Positions 18,305 to 28,460 of a DNA stretch of 64,000 nucleotides are shown in pieces. The translations under genes and the position numbers were made by a program. The stretch comes from Acinetobacter calcoaceticus. Lineage in GTDB: Bacteria > Pseudomonadota > Gammaproteobacteria > Pseudomonadales > Moraxellaceae. The first letter of the stretch is position 1, and each line of letters starts with the position of its first letter. The notes under the pieces were generated by a model. It saw only the letters and a list, made by a program, of their open reading frames with translations, was not told where the DNA came from and made no database searches. The DNA is taken from positions 558,001 to 622,000 of the forward strand of contig NZ_JADVKT010000001.1 in assembly GCF_016508255.1 (NCBI RefSeq), given 5' to 3'.

Positions 18305-20412
18305 GAAACTCTTTATTGTCTAAAAAGTTAAAACGTACCGAAACACGTTTACTCATTATTGATGACAACCAGCTACGTTATAACCAGATTTTAAATTTAT
18401 TATTGGGGAATAATTATCAAGTCCATGCTTTATTACTTGATGATCTAAAAAGTTTCGAAAAACAGTTAAATACGCCTTGGGATGCTATTATTTTTGGCCG
18501 TGCTTATGACCTAAAAATTGAACAAACCCTCTCCCTTATTCAAGCATCTGAGCAACCACATTTACCTGTTTTGTTATTGCAACCTGAGGACTACCAAGCT
18601 CAGCAATATCAGGCTTATATTCATAAAGGTATTTATGATGTAGTTCCATTAGAACCATTAGATTATTTTTATATCACGCTTATTCGGACCTTGTCGTATA
18701 GCCATTTGTTGCAAACCGAGCAACGTCTAACGAATGAATTAGAAACTATTCATTCTCATACACAAACATTGGTCAATAACAGTCATAAAGCAGTTGCCCA
18801 TTTTCAAGAAGGGATGCACGTTAAGGCAAATACGGAATACCTCACCCTTTTTGGCTTTAAGCAAGAAGAAGAGATTATTGGCCTGCCCATATTAGATGTT
18901 TTACAACCCAATGATTTAAATATTTTTAAACAAAGATTTAAGAAGATTTCATTAGGTCAATTTGATCAAGCTCGTTTTGAAATCCAGAGTCAACATGCGG
19001 CAATTTCAGGTAATAATGCTTTAAAACTTGAATTTATTCCCAGTCAGGAAGAAGACGCCGTACAGTTAACCATTGACTATCAACTAGATTTACAAACACC
19101 TGAAAATACAGTTTTTTCTGAAAAAAGTTATGGTTCAATCACACCTTGGCAACAGATTAATCGACAAATATCGACACACCCTGCTCAAGCAAATGCTTTG
19201 GTTTTATTTAGATTAAGTCAGTGCCCAGAGCGTGTATTTCAACTAGATTGGCAAACTCCTGGACAATATTTCAATCAGCTACAAAGCTTTTTGAAAGAAC
19301 AAGCACAAATGCCGATTTTCAATCTTGAACTTGGGGCATATCTTGGGGTTTTACAAGCTGAAAACAGTACCGTCCTTAACTCCCAATTGGCTAGTCTGCA
19401 AAGTTTGCAAAAAGAGCATTTATTAGCGGTTAATGAACTTAATTACTCAGTACAACTCAAATTGAGTTATGCTCAAATTACAGAACCATTAAATGAAGCT
19501 AACTTTGCAAATCTTCTTGATCAAACAAATCAGCAAGAGCTACCTAAGGCAAAGTCAGAGATTGAGATCACTCCAACAATCGATATTATCTCTTCTGTAC
19601 CTACCAGTTCCTCTATATCACTTGATCTAACCCTTCAGCATGTTGATGCTCCTGTGCAATCATCTCTATTGCAGCAATTAAAGCAACAGCTAGCTCGGGG
19701 TGAAATCCATTTAAAATATCAGCAGATTTACGATAAGCATGATCAAGAAACCCATAACTATGAAGTGACTAGCGGTTTTATTGCAGATGAACAGTGGCAT
19801 GATTTAAACGATTTAGCTGCATTTAGAGACGACAGCGAGCTTTCTATTCAATTAGACCGTTGGATTTTGGTCGAGGCTTGTAAGCAGCTACATAATTTCA
19901 TTATGCAGTACCCGAAAGCTAAGCTGATTATTAATTTGAATATTGATATCTTACTCAAAGATAAATCATTCCCTGAGCTTATTTCGAAATTACTCACCAT
20001 TATTGGTAGTAAGCAAGACAGCCCGTTGATTTTACAATTTTCAGAGCAAGCTATTCAGCCACATCTTTCAATTGTGCAGCAACAAATAGCCCGCTTACGT
20101 CAACACGGCGCAGAAATTTCAATTCGGGATTTCACATCTTCTATTTATAGTGAATCGATTCTGCAACAACTCGATGTTCAATATTTAAAATTGCAATCGA
20201 AGAAGACAGAGCTATTAAACTCAGACGATGGTTTAACGCAATTACAAGAAAAAGTTCTGAAGTATTTGACGGTAAAACCTGTAGGAATTTTACTTGCCGA
20301 TCTTAACGATATGAACTTATTTGCCAATGCCTGGAATGTAGAAGCACGTTTCTTGCAAGGTCGCTATTTCCAGAAAAAACTGGATCGATTAACAGATGTA
20401 CAAGATCAATAA
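18301..20412 (+). CDS. FimX-like degenerate GGDEF/EAL c-di-GMP effector
   Basis: A 703-aa protein with the domain order of Pseudomonas FimX. A receiver-like domain comes first (about 15-140: LLIIDDNQLRYNQ... PVLLLQPEDYQ... KGIYDVVPLEPL). A PAS-like region follows (about 160-260), then a degenerate GGDEF region, then an EAL-like domain from about 455. No GGDEF motif is visible, and the EAL motif is replaced by Glu488-Val-Thr, so cyclase and phosphodiesterase activity are unlikely; ligand sensing is the probable role. In Pseudomonas FimX drives twitching motility through PilB/PilZ. GTG 18301 overlaps the preceding stop (GTGA) with GGGAAG upstream; an in-frame ATG at 18286 is the alternative. 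A terminator follows at 20430. Confidence 0.82.
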   Translation: MRNSLLSKKLKRTETRLLIIDDNQLRYNQILNLLLGNNYQVHALLLDDLKSFEKQLNTPWDAIIFGRAYDLKIEQTLSLIQASEQPHLPVLLLQPEDYQAQQYQAYIHKGIYDVVPLEPLDYFYITLIRTLSYSHLLQTEQRLTNELETIHSHTQTLVNNSHKAVAHFQEGMHVKANTEYLTLFGFKQEEEIIGLPILDVLQPNDLNIFKQRFKKISLGQFDQARFEIQSQHAAISGNNALKLEFIPSQEEDAVQLTIDYQLDLQTPENTVFSEKSYGSITPWQQINRQISTHPAQANALVLFRLSQCPERVFQLDWQTPGQYFNQLQSFLKEQAQMPIFNLELGAYLGVLQAENSTVLNSQLASLQSLQKEHLLAVNELNYSVQLKLSYAQITEPLNEANFANLLDQTNQQELPKAKSEIEITPTIDIISSVPTSSSISLDLTLQHVDAPVQSSLLQQLKQQLARGEIHLKYQQIYDKHDQETHNYEVTSGFIADEQWHDLNDLAAFRDDSELSIQLDRWILVEACKQLHNFIMQYPKAKLIINLNIDILLKDKSFPELISKLLTIIGSKQDSPLILQFSEQAIQPHLSIVQQQIARLRQHGAEISIRDFTSSIYSESILQQLDVQYLKLQSKKTELLNSDDGLTQLQEKVLKYLTVKPVGILLADLNDMNLFANAWNVEARFLQGRYFQKKLDRLTDVQDQ

Positions 20413-20429
20413 TGGTCTTGTCCTTCATA

Positions 20430-20462
20430 AACAAAAAACGGGCATAAAGCCCGTTTTTTGTT
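20430..20462. terminator. Bidirectional terminator between fimX-like gene and rpmE
   Basis: AACAAAAAACGGGC and GCCCGTTTTTTGTT form a perfect 14-bp stem with a 5-base loop between two convergent genes. Confidence 0.9.
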
Positions 20463-20475
20463 TCGTTTTGCAGTA

Positions 20476-20700
20476 TTAACGCTTGATAGAGCGAGACATA
20501 CCAGAAAAACGTTGTTTGAATTTGTCGATACGACCACCAGTGTCTACATTCTTTTGCTTACCAGTATAGAAAGGGTGGCAAGCTGAACATACGTCAAGGT
20601 AGATAGTGTCTTTACCTAAAGCAGAACGAGTTTCGATTACGTTACCGCAAGAACAAGTAGCTACTAATTTTGCATATTTTGGGTGAATATCGGCGCGCAT
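20476..20700 (-). CDS. rpmE: 50S ribosomal protein L31 (zinc-binding type)
   Basis: Large-subunit ribosomal protein of 74 aa. It begins [20 protein letters not shown] and carries the four zinc-ligand cysteines, Cys16, Cys18, Cys38 and Cys41, of the C+ form that is replaced by a zinc-free paralogue under zinc limitation. The C-terminal extension ([18 protein letters not shown]) is within family range. A good ribosome site precedes the ATG. It stands alone, with the shared terminator at 20430. Confidence 0.97.
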   Translation of the reverse strand: MRADIHPKYAKLVATCSCGNVIETRSALGKDTIYLDVCSACHPFYTGKQKNVDTGGRIDKFKQRFSGMSRSIKR

Positions 20701-20894
20701 CGTCGATTACTCCTAATTTAGAAAGGCTTAAGCTGTCATCGCAATTGATCACTCTCAAAATAAATCGAGGAAAGCTCAAAATGAGCAGATCAACACCACA
20801 ACAGACCATTCTTTTGGCCCACCGAAACCTCTAGGGTTAGAGCTAAGCACAACAAGTGGACAAGATTATACGTCAAATAATTTCTTTTTGCGAA

Positions 20895-21860
20895 TTAATC
20901 TTTAGATTTAGCCCAGTAATTTGCTATTACCCCACACACCATTAATTGGATTTGGTGAAAGATCATAATAGGTAACACAATCATGCCTAAAGGCTGGCCA
21001 ATAAATAAGATTTGCGCCATTGGCACACCACTTGCCAACGTCTTTTTTGAACTACAAAAGAAAACTGTGACTTGATCTGCTCGGTTAAATCCAAAAGCAC
21101 GAGGTAGATAAAGTGCTAATAGCATGATGATGGTTAAAAGAACTGAACAAGCCACCACTAAAATAAGTAAGGTTTTCCAATTCACTTGATGCCAAAGCCC
21201 TGCGACCACTGCCCCACTGAATGCGCCATACACCACCATCAAAATTGAGCCTTGATCGAATGCTTTTACAATACTAGGAACTTTTGCCATATAAGGAAAA
21301 ATATAAGGACGTAATATTTGCCCTAAAATAAATGGCACTAACAGCAATAATGTAATTTGTATAATTGACGCAGTCGGATCGAACCCATGTTGGCTTTGGC
21401 CTAAAATAAAAAAGCTAACCAAGACTGGGGTAATAAACATACCAATCAAATTTGAAAAAGATGCACTACAGACTGCTCCCGCCACATTCCCTTTTGCAAC
21501 TGATGTAAATGCAATAGAAGATTGAACCGTGGAGGGTAAAAAGCACATAAACAAAAACCCCCAGTACAGCTGCTGACCTAATAGAGGTAACAGAATCGGC
21601 TTAGCCAACAGACCAATCACTGGGAAAACAAAAAAAGTAAATGCGAATACAAGTAAATGCATTTTCCAATGCAAAACACCTTCAATTACAGCCTCACGAG
21701 ACAGCTTCGCACCATGCAAAAAAAATAATATTGCAATCGCGACTGTGGTGAGTGTATTGAAATATTGTGCTGCTTGACCACTGACTGGAAAAAATGTTGC
21801 GAGTAAGACCATTCCAACCAACAAAAATGTAAATCGATCAAGTGCCAATAACTTCAACAT
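20895..21860 (-). CDS. SBF-like (YfeH-type) bile acid:sodium symporter family transporter
   Basis: Inner-membrane protein of 321 aa with about nine or ten transmembrane helices. FFLHGAKLSREAVIEGVLHW, FLPSTVQSSIAFTSVAKGN and FFCSSKKTLASGVPMAQILF are conserved in the SBF-like family that includes E. coli YfeH. The members' true substrates are uncertain, so a bile-acid role should not be assumed. ATG 21860 is preferred to the GTG at 21866 because AGGA lies 8 bases upstream. It is downstream of gloA on the same strand, but a terminator at 21897-21943 lies between them, so it is probably transcribed from its own weak promoter or by read-through. Confidence 0.85.
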   Translation of the reverse strand: MLKLLALDRFTFLLVGMVLLATFFPVSGQAAQYFNTLTTVAIAILFFLHGAKLSREAVIEGVLHWKMHLLVFAFTFFVFPVIGLLAKPILLPLLGQQLYWGFLFMCFLPSTVQSSIAFTSVAKGNVAGAVCSASFSNLIGMFITPVLVSFFILGQSQHGFDPTASIIQITLLLLVPFILGQILRPYIFPYMAKVPSIVKAFDQGSILMVVYGAFSGAVVAGLWHQVNWKTLLILVVACSVLLTIIMLLALYLPRAFGFNRADQVTVFFCSSKKTLASGVPMAQILFIGQPLGMIVLPIMIFHQIQLMVCGVIANYWAKSKD

Positions 21861-21896
21861 AGCCACATCCTATGATTATTTTAGATAAATAAAAAA

Positions 21897-21943
21897 CCCA
21901 GTTGATAAATTGACCATTCGGTCGGATATTCATCATACTGGGC
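21897..21943 (-). terminator. Terminator downstream of gloA
   Basis: ACCCAGT and ACTGGG arms enclose a further small hairpin, GACCattcGGTC (21912-21923). On the minus strand the stem is followed by TTTTTTA. It separates the ampG-gloA unit from the SBF-like gene. Confidence 0.7.
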
Positions 21944-22000
21944 TCTGAAAATAAAGCTAGACTTTTAAGACCTAAATCTTAAATCACCTAAGTCATTTAT

Positions 22001-22402
22001 TTAGTTATTCATTGCATTAGCATCTTGTTGAATCAACTCGATTTTATAACCATCTGGATCTTCAACAAATGCAATAACGGTAACACCGCCTTTCATTGAG
22101 CCTGCTTCACGCACGACTTTGCCACCACGCGCTTTAATTTCTTCACACGCTTTATAAGCATCATCAACACCAATGGCAATATGACCATAAGCATTACCTA
22201 ACTCATAACTTGAAGTATCCCAGTTATGAGTGAGTTCAAGCACAGTATTGGTTTCTTCATCACCATAACCAACAAATGCTAGTGTAAAGCGCCCTTCTTC
22301 ATAATCACGCTTACGAAGTAACTTCATTCCTAATACTTCGGTATAGAACTTTAAAGATTGTTCTAAATTGCCTACTCGCAACATTGTATGAAGCATTCGC
22401 AT
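22001..22402 (-). CDS. gloA: Lactoylglutathione lyase (glyoxalase I)
   Basis: Cytoplasmic metalloenzyme (133 aa) that isomerises the methylglyoxal-glutathione hemithioacetal to S-lactoylglutathione. The paired beta-alpha-beta modules are complete: [48 protein letters not shown] and [12 protein letters not shown]. The metal ligands His5, Glu (LELT), His (YGHIAI) and Glu (IELI) are all present. ATG 22402 has AGGTG at a good distance. It follows the AmpG-like gene by 2 bases, so the two form an operon. Linking a glyoxalase to a muropeptide permease has no obvious logic beyond co-transcription. Confidence 0.95.
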   Translation of the reverse strand: MRMLHTMLRVGNLEQSLKFYTEVLGMKLLRKRDYEEGRFTLAFVGYGDEETNTVLELTHNWDTSSYELGNAYGHIAIGVDDAYKACEEIKARGGKVVREAGSMKGGVTVIAFVEDPDGYKIELIQQDANAMNN

Positions 22403-22404
22403 GT

Positions 22405-24594
22405 TTATTCACCTGCCTTTTCTGTTTCATGTGTTTGATGATCTTTGAGTAGTTTTCCAACCCAAACTACTAAAATTAAGATTGGAATCCCGATCAATGT
22501 GGTCATCAAAAAGAAGTTTGGGTATCCAATATTACTCACTATGGTACCTGAATATCCACCTAAAAGTTTCGGCGTAAGTGTCATCAGTGAGCTGAAGATT
22601 GCATATTGAACAGCGGTAAATGACACACTGGTTAGGCTCGAAAGAAATGCAATAAATGCCGCACCAGCTAGACCTGAAGCTAAGTTATCAAGAACAATCG
22701 CGCAATAAAGCCATAGTGAACTATAAGGTTTGATAACTTTACCACTAAGCTCAACCTCTTTACCTGATTGAGTGTCAATGTATGGTAAAGGCTCAATGTT
22801 CACATCTAATTCAGTTTTTGGTACCGAAGTTGAAGCGACTTCATAGTGATGAGAAATTGATAATACTTTTTGATTTCCATCAACAACTGAAGCAGTCAGT
22901 TGCTTACTTGGTGATGACAATAATTTCTGCATATCAATTGCAGCGTTGAACACGCCTTTTTGATCTGTCATTTTTGCATCAAAATTTTGTCCATCAAGAC
23001 TCACTACAACCTTTTGAGTTGGAGTTAAAACTTTCCCAAAATACTGCCCACGAACAACAACACTGCCTTCGGAAGATTTAGAGGATATTTGATCACTTCC
23101 CATTAAAGGTAAAATTTGTAGAGGCACATGCTCAGATTGTGTAGTCACCAATGGTTGAACGCGGACTATTGTATCGGCTTGTTGATTGGGTAATGCATAT
23201 CCAGCTTTAACATCAATTTGTTTTGTACCTGTAAAACTAGAACTCGGAACTTTCAATTTCCAATAACCGACTTCATCTGGCTTAACTTTATAATGATTGT
23301 CTCCAACTTGGACATCAACCATATCGAGTGGTTTACCTGATTTCACTAAACCGATGAAAATTAGGTTAGTAGAGCTTGCCAATACAGCGCCAACAAACAT
23401 GAGTTTCATAATATTCATGCGTTGAGCTAAAAGGCCACCTAAGAAGCCGCCAAGTAAACTAAAAATAATACCGTAAACTTTTACAGCTTCAGCAATTTGT
23501 TCTTTACTAAAGTTTAAGTCTTGATAAAAGACATTTGAAATAACACCGGCAATAATGTCTGAAATACGGAAAAAACCAATCAGCAGTAGAAGCACTAATG
23601 CAAGTTTAACGCCATAACGCTTAAAGAAATCAAGAATTGGAGCAATCCAAGTTTCTTTTGCCATTTGCTGGTTCACCACACCCATTTTAACCAGTATATA
23701 ACCGACTAAAATGGCAGTACCTGTCGCCGTTAAAAATCTTAAAGCTTCTAACCCAAACAAACTGGCACTATCTTCAATATTGCCGGCTTTTGAAATTGCC
23801 TCAGTAATTTGGCCTGAATAAATATAAGTTAAGACAAATGAAATAACGGCTACAAAAAATACGAAGACCAAGCGGTAATAATCACTACTCTTATAGCTTT
23901 TATATACTCGATTAACCTTAGGCTCACGAACAAGCAAAGTTGTAATAATACCTACAGAAATGACTGCTGCCATGGTTAAATAAGTCATTTTCCAAGCTTC
24001 GTAAATGTAATTACCTTTAGCAGTTCCCAAATGTGCAGCTAGAAATAACGCCCCCGCTCCAGCCACAATCATTCCGATTCGATAACCAGCATTGTAGGTC
24101 GATGCTAACACTGTCTGCATTTCAGTTTCAGCCAACTCAATACGATAGGCATCAATTACAATATCTTGCGTTGCTGCCGAAAAGCCGAGCAACACAGCAC
24201 CTACTGCCATTTGAACAAGATAGGCATGGCCTAAAGCAGGGTCCGAAAAAGCCATAGTACAAATCGCAACTACAATTAAACACTGTGCGATCAGCAACCA
24301 AGCTCGTCTTCGACCTAAAGCTTTGGTCAAAACTGGTACTGGCAATTCATCAATTAAAGGGGCCCAAACAAACTTAAAGGAATATCCTAAAGCTGCCCAA
24401 CTGAAAAAAGTGACTGCACTTTTATCAATACCCGCCTCACCTAGCCATAAAGAGAGACTAGAGAAAATCAATAAAATTGGTATTCCGGCAGAAAAACCAA
24501 GAAACAGCATAATTAATGCACGGCGATCTAAAAATGCTTTAAAAGCCGAGACCCAACCCGAAGCTTGTGTGGTCATTCGTTTTTTATTTTCCAT
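22405..24594 (-). CDS. AmpG-like muropeptide MFS permease with large inserted domain
   Basis: Inner-membrane MFS protein of 729 aa related to AmpG, which imports GlcNAc-anhydroMurNAc peptides for wall recycling and beta-lactamase induction. Family motifs include [40 protein letters not shown] and [11 protein letters not shown]. AmpG proteins are usually about 420-600 aa. Here residues 419-625 (22720-23340) are a hydrophilic, beta-rich insert between late transmembrane helices, with two or three Ig-like or carboxypeptidase-regulatory-like units ([47 protein letters not shown]). The insert probably faces the periplasm. The gene is followed 2 bases later by gloA. The AmpG role is inferred from family. 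Confidence 0.82.
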   Translation of the reverse strand: MENKKRMTTQASGWVSAFKAFLDRRALIMLFLGFSAGIPILLIFSSLSLWLGEAGIDKSAVTFFSWAALGYSFKFVWAPLIDELPVPVLTKALGRRRAWLLIAQCLIVVAICTMAFSDPALGHAYLVQMAVGAVLLGFSAATQDIVIDAYRIELAETEMQTVLASTYNAGYRIGMIVAGAGALFLAAHLGTAKGNYIYEAWKMTYLTMAAVISVGIITTLLVREPKVNRVYKSYKSSDYYRLVFVFFVAVISFVLTYIYSGQITEAISKAGNIEDSASLFGLEALRFLTATGTAILVGYILVKMGVVNQQMAKETWIAPILDFFKRYGVKLALVLLLLIGFFRISDIIAGVISNVFYQDLNFSKEQIAEAVKVYGIIFSLLGGFLGGLLAQRMNIMKLMFVGAVLASSTNLIFIGLVKSGKPLDMVDVQVGDNHYKVKPDEVGYWKLKVPSSSFTGTKQIDVKAGYALPNQQADTIVRVQPLVTTQSEHVPLQILPLMGSDQISSKSSEGSVVVRGQYFGKVLTPTQKVVVSLDGQNFDAKMTDQKGVFNAAIDMQKLLSSPSKQLTASVVDGNQKVLSISHHYEVASTSVPKTELDVNIEPLPYIDTQSGKEVELSGKVIKPYSSLWLYCAIVLDNLASGLAGAAFIAFLSSLTSVSFTAVQYAIFSSLMTLTPKLLGGYSGTIVSNIGYPNFFLMTTLIGIPILILVVWVGKLLKDHQTHETEKAGE

Positions 24595-24759
24595 AAATTA
24601 TAAATGTGCCTATTCAAACCCTTCTTACAATTGCTTTCAAGATTCTTTATGCAAACATTTTTGGTTTGGCGATAAAAACCGCAAGTTTGCTTGATATTTT
24701 ATGCTAAACCTGTATACCTTTAAGGTTCAAACTTCGTTTTCTTTTGCTGGATATCAACA

Positions 24760-27378
24760 GTGACACAAAAACTTGATCAAGTGACTATTTCAACTTTATC
24801 ACTCGCTAAAACAAACACCACAAACGTCACAGTAAATGCATTTCCTTCAGCTTTTGAGCAACCTGATATAAAAATGACCTTAGACAAGACAGTTTTAAAA
24901 CCTGAACAACTGACACATATCCCAGATTTTGAAAAAATTCCAGCTTCAACCAAACGCATCAAACCTCTTAATAATTTTTTAGGTCAAGATCGTGCCAAAG
25001 CATCAGTAGAGGCAGGAATTTCTTTGCCCTACTCAGGCTATAATATTTTTGCAGTAGGAACTGCTGGTTTAGGCAAACGTACCATGATCAAACGTTTGTT
25101 ACAGCAGCACGCCAAAACCATGCCAACGCCTGATGACTGGGTGTATGTCTATAATTTCAAACAAGCACGTCAACCTATTGCCCTACGTTTTCCAGCAGGT
25201 CAAGGGACTAAGTTTCAACAGACACATGAACAAACTTGGCAAATTATTTTAAAACAACTTGAACGCCGTTTTAGTGCAGAAACTTATCATAACCGTATTG
25301 AACAGATCCGTCAGGTAACAGGTGATGAACAGCAACAAGCGCTTGTTGAACTGACCAAAGAAGGTGAAGAACTCGACTTAAAACTCATTTCCCGCAATGA
25401 GAAACACGGCTTTGTACCTGTGCAAGTCAAAGATGATCAAGTTCAAGAGCTTACCCAAACTGATATTGATGCATTAAATAGTAAACAACGCGCTGAAATT
25501 GCGGCCAATATTCGTTATATGGATAAAAAACTGGATCGCCTTGGTTTACATTTAGGTGATTTAGAAGATGATGCACGTGACAAAGTGTCTGTGTTAAATC
25601 GAGATATTGCAACGCAAGTCGTTATGCCAAGAATGGATCTTATTTTAAATAAATACGGTCAGGTGAAAGGACTTGAAGATTACTTAAAACAATATGCTAA
25701 AGATATTATTGATAATGTCGAACTGATTTTAGAACAAGATGAAGATGATTTTGGGCCATCAATGTTCAATCGTGTTCCTGCACGTTATCAAGCCAATGTC
25801 ATTGTTGCAAATAAACCAAATAGCGGTGCTCCTGTTATTTTTGAAGACTTTCCAACACACTACAATTTACTTGGTCACGTTGAACAGCTCACCCATAACG
25901 GCACAATTATCACAGATTTCACCTTGATTCGTCCTGGTTCCTTGCATCAAGCCAATGGCGGCTTTTTAATGCTTGAAGCTGAGCAGTTACTAGAACAACC
26001 CTATGCTTGGCAAGGTTTAAAACGCGCTCTTAAATCTGGGCAACTTAGATTATCTTCACTCGAACATATGCTGACTTTAACAGGTAGCATTTCGATTGAA
26101 CCTGCTGCAATTCCGCTCGATATTAAAGTTATATTAATGGCTGAGCCTGAAATTTATTATGAAATTTTAGAAGTTGAACCAGAACTTGGCAGTGTCTTTA
26201 AAATTCGTGCAGATTTTACCGATACGCTTCAACGCAATGAAACGAATGAACAAGCTTATATGCAGTTGATTGCTGACTATGTACAAGCTGATAAATTATT
26301 ACCATTTGATCGTAGCGCTTTAGCAGCTTTGCTCACTGATTCTAGCCGCCAAGCTGAAGACCAAAGCTCGTTATCATTACATGCATCTACTCTAGGTGAT
26401 CTCATTCGAGAAGCGCATCACCATGCGTTTAAAGGCGAAGATAAGATCGTTACTGAGCAGCATATCAACCTAGCTCTACAACATCGTCAATATCGCTTAG
26501 GCTATTTAAGAGAACTGTACTGGCAAGATCTTTCACGTGGTACACAATTAATCGAAACGTCGGGATACCGTTTAGGTCAGATCAATGCCCTCTCCGTTAT
26601 TCATTACGCAGATGTTGAGTTTGGTTTACCTTCACGTTTAACAGCGTCTGTTTATCAAGGTGGCGGTGATATTCTTGATATTGAACGTAGTGTAGAACTT
26701 GGTGGTTCACTTCATGCTAAGGGCGTGTTACTCATGTCTAGCTTCTTAAAAGCTCACTTTGGCCGTGAACAGATTTTACATTTCTCCGCTGCGCTTGCAT
26801 TTGAACAGAGCTATGGTCAAGTCGATGGTGATAGTGCCACTGTTGCTGAACTTTCAGCATTAATTTCTGCAATTAGCCAGATACCAATTGATCAATCATG
26901 GGCGATTACTGGTTCTATGAACCAATTAGGACAAGTCCAACCAATTGGTGGCGTAAATGCAAAAATTGAAGGCTTTTATGATGCATGTAAATTGCAAGGT
27001 TTGACAGGTAAACAAGGTGTCATTATCCCTCGTCAAAACATGCAGCATTTAATGTTACGTCAAGATGTTATTGATGCTGTTCGCAGTGGTCAATTCCATA
27101 TCCATGCGATTGATACGATTGATCAGGCACTTGAAATTTTAATGGCTCGTCCAGTCGGTACACTCGATAAAAAGGGTAAGTACAGCAAAAATTCAATTTA
27201 TGCGGCAGTAATGGAACAACTTGAATATTGGCAAGCCATTGAAGATGGTGCTGAAATTGAAGAAGAGCCAAAAAAGAAAAAGAAAAATAAGAAAAAAATT
27301 AAGAAGCATGAAGAACTTACTGCTAATGATCTGCCACAAGAGAATGCGGAAGAAGTTGCCACACTAAAACAAAAGTAA
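24760..27378 (+). CDS. Lon-like ATP-dependent protease (YcbZ/LonH-type)
   Basis: An 872-aa AAA+ serine protease of the Lon-related family typified by E. coli YcbZ. The ATPase region carries a Walker-A-like GTAGLGKRT near residue 107. The C-terminal S16 protease domain has the catalytic Ser in VDGDSATVAELSALISA and Lys in GGVNAKIEGFYD. The start is GTG at 24760 (MTQKLDQVTISTLSLAKTNT). Unusually, the last 45 residues are a charged tail with a lysine block (KKKKKNKKKIKKHEEL) that is not part of the protease fold. It is followed by a clean terminator and converges with a LysR gene. Substrates are unknown. Confidence 0.88.
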   Translation: MTQKLDQVTISTLSLAKTNTTNVTVNAFPSAFEQPDIKMTLDKTVLKPEQLTHIPDFEKIPASTKRIKPLNNFLGQDRAKASVEAGISLPYSGYNIFAVGTAGLGKRTMIKRLLQQHAKTMPTPDDWVYVYNFKQARQPIALRFPAGQGTKFQQTHEQTWQIILKQLERRFSAETYHNRIEQIRQVTGDEQQQALVELTKEGEELDLKLISRNEKHGFVPVQVKDDQVQELTQTDIDALNSKQRAEIAANIRYMDKKLDRLGLHLGDLEDDARDKVSVLNRDIATQVVMPRMDLILNKYGQVKGLEDYLKQYAKDIIDNVELILEQDEDDFGPSMFNRVPARYQANVIVANKPNSGAPVIFEDFPTHYNLLGHVEQLTHNGTIITDFTLIRPGSLHQANGGFLMLEAEQLLEQPYAWQGLKRALKSGQLRLSSLEHMLTLTGSISIEPAAIPLDIKVILMAEPEIYYEILEVEPELGSVFKIRADFTDTLQRNETNEQAYMQLIADYVQADKLLPFDRSALAALLTDSSRQAEDQSSLSLHASTLGDLIREAHHHAFKGEDKIVTEQHINLALQHRQYRLGYLRELYWQDLSRGTQLIETSGYRLGQINALSVIHYADVEFGLPSRLTASVYQGGGDILDIERSVELGGSLHAKGVLLMSSFLKAHFGREQILHFSAALAFEQSYGQVDGDSATVAELSALISAISQIPIDQSWAITGSMNQLGQVQPIGGVNAKIEGFYDACKLQGLTGKQGVIIPRQNMQHLMLRQDVIDAVRSGQFHIHAIDTIDQALEILMARPVGTLDKKGKYSKNSIYAAVMEQLEYWQAIEDGAEIEEEPKKKKKNKKKIKKHEELTANDLPQENAEEVATLKQK

Positions 27379-27380
27379 TA

Positions 27381-27412
27381 AAAAAGGGCCTGTAAAATAC
27401 AGGCCCTTTTTA
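27381..27412. terminator. Bidirectional terminator after the Lon-like gene
   Basis: AAAAAGGGCCTGTA and TACAGGCCCTTTTT form a stem with a short AAA loop, between two convergent genes. Confidence 0.9.
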
Positions 27413-27429
27413 CTTTTAGATTTGCAAAA

Positions 27430-28359
27430 TTAACGAACGATCTGCATCGCTCGTCCGCCAGCCAACTGGCTAAAATACTGTTTAAGTGCTTCAAGACAAC
27501 GCTGAATTTTCATCGGTTGTTGATCGTGTTTTGCGGTCTCAGCATATAAAGTGAAAGCAGGGAGTTTCCAATCAGGAAGGATTTCAATTAAAGTACCAGC
27601 CTTAAGTTCTTTTTGAGCATCTAAATATAAAATTCTGGCAATACCATGTCCTTGCTGACATAACGCTTTCGCAACTTGCAAATTATTACTTTGCAAACGG
27701 CTTATCATTTCAATATTTAATTTCTCACCAGTTTTGGCATGTTGAAAATGAAAACTACGTGATTCGCTCATTGCATTGATAGAAAGCAACTCATGATTGT
27801 TTAAATCATTTGGATGCAAAATTGGGCTTGATTGATTGAGATAGCTGGGAGAGGCCACCATAATTTGATCAACAAAAGCCATTGGAACAACTGAGCTATC
27901 CTCTTCTACAGGTGTAGAACTCATACGAACTGCAATATCAATTCGCTCTTCAATTAAATCGATATAGCGATGCCCAACTTCGAAATGCACAGATAAACCG
28001 CGATGAGCTGACATCCAGTGAGATAATGCAGGAATGAGGTGTTGAACTGCTAAATCAGGAGTGGTTGCAATACGCAAATCCCCGATTAAGTCATCCCTCA
28101 ATTCATTAATTCTGATTTTTCCCCTTTCCGCAGCCGCTAACATCTCTTGACAGCTTGAAAAAAAAGCCTGTCCGGCTTCTGTCAAACTAAGTTTACGAGT
28201 GGAACGATGTAATAAAATTACATCCATTTCATTCTCAAGGGAGCGAATCTGTTGGCTCACCGCACTTGTTGTAATTCCTAATTCCCGAGCCGCACCACTG
28301 AATGAACTTTTTTCGACCACACAAGCAAAAACACCCATCGCACGAAGCTGATCTAACAT
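27430..28359 (-). CDS. LysR-family transcriptional regulator
   Basis: Full-length LysR regulator (309 aa). The N-terminal winged helix reads VVEKSSFSGAARELGITTSA and VSQQIRSLENEMDV. The C-terminal periplasmic-binding-like domain follows. It resembles the CrgA/AaeR-like subgroup with TRKLSLTEAGQAFFSSCQEM. The ATG at 28359 has GAGGAAA at ideal spacing, so an upstream TTG at 28371 is rejected. No partner gene is adjacent: it converges with the Lon-like gene and has nlpD-like behind it on the same strand. A TGTAAT-N11-ATTACA dyad sits upstream, suggesting autoregulation. Target genes are unknown. Confidence 0.9.
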   Translation of the reverse strand: MLDQLRAMGVFACVVEKSSFSGAARELGITTSAVSQQIRSLENEMDVILLHRSTRKLSLTEAGQAFFSSCQEMLAAAERGKIRINELRDDLIGDLRIATTPDLAVQHLIPALSHWMSAHRGLSVHFEVGHRYIDLIEERIDIAVRMSSTPVEEDSSVVPMAFVDQIMVASPSYLNQSSPILHPNDLNNHELLSINAMSESRSFHFQHAKTGEKLNIEMISRLQSNNLQVAKALCQQGHGIARILYLDAQKELKAGTLIEILPDWKLPAFTLYAETAKHDQQPMKIQRCLEALKQYFSQLAGGRAMQIVR

Positions 28360-28405
28360 AGGTTTCCTCAAATCTAATTTTAAATTTATAAAAAATGCTT
28401 ATTGT

Positions 28406-28428
28406 TGTAATGAAAGCAACCAATTACA
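28406..28428. promoter_or_regulatory. LysR-type dyad upstream of the LysR gene
   Basis: TGTAAT and ATTACA are exact complements separated by 11 bases, fitting the T-N11-A pattern of LysR operators, about 50 bases upstream of the regulator's ATG. Autoregulation is inferred. Confidence 0.5.
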
Positions 28429-28460
28429 TTATACGAGGAAACCTAAGTTTTTTGCATTAG

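Noticed and set aside
21912..21923. GACCattcGGTC as a TetR-type operator
   Set aside because: It lies inside the gloA terminator hairpin and away from promoters; treated as part of that stem.
24033..24694. Open frames opposite the AmpG-like gene
   Set aside because: Antisense shadows of a well-supported coding sequence with no independent evidence.
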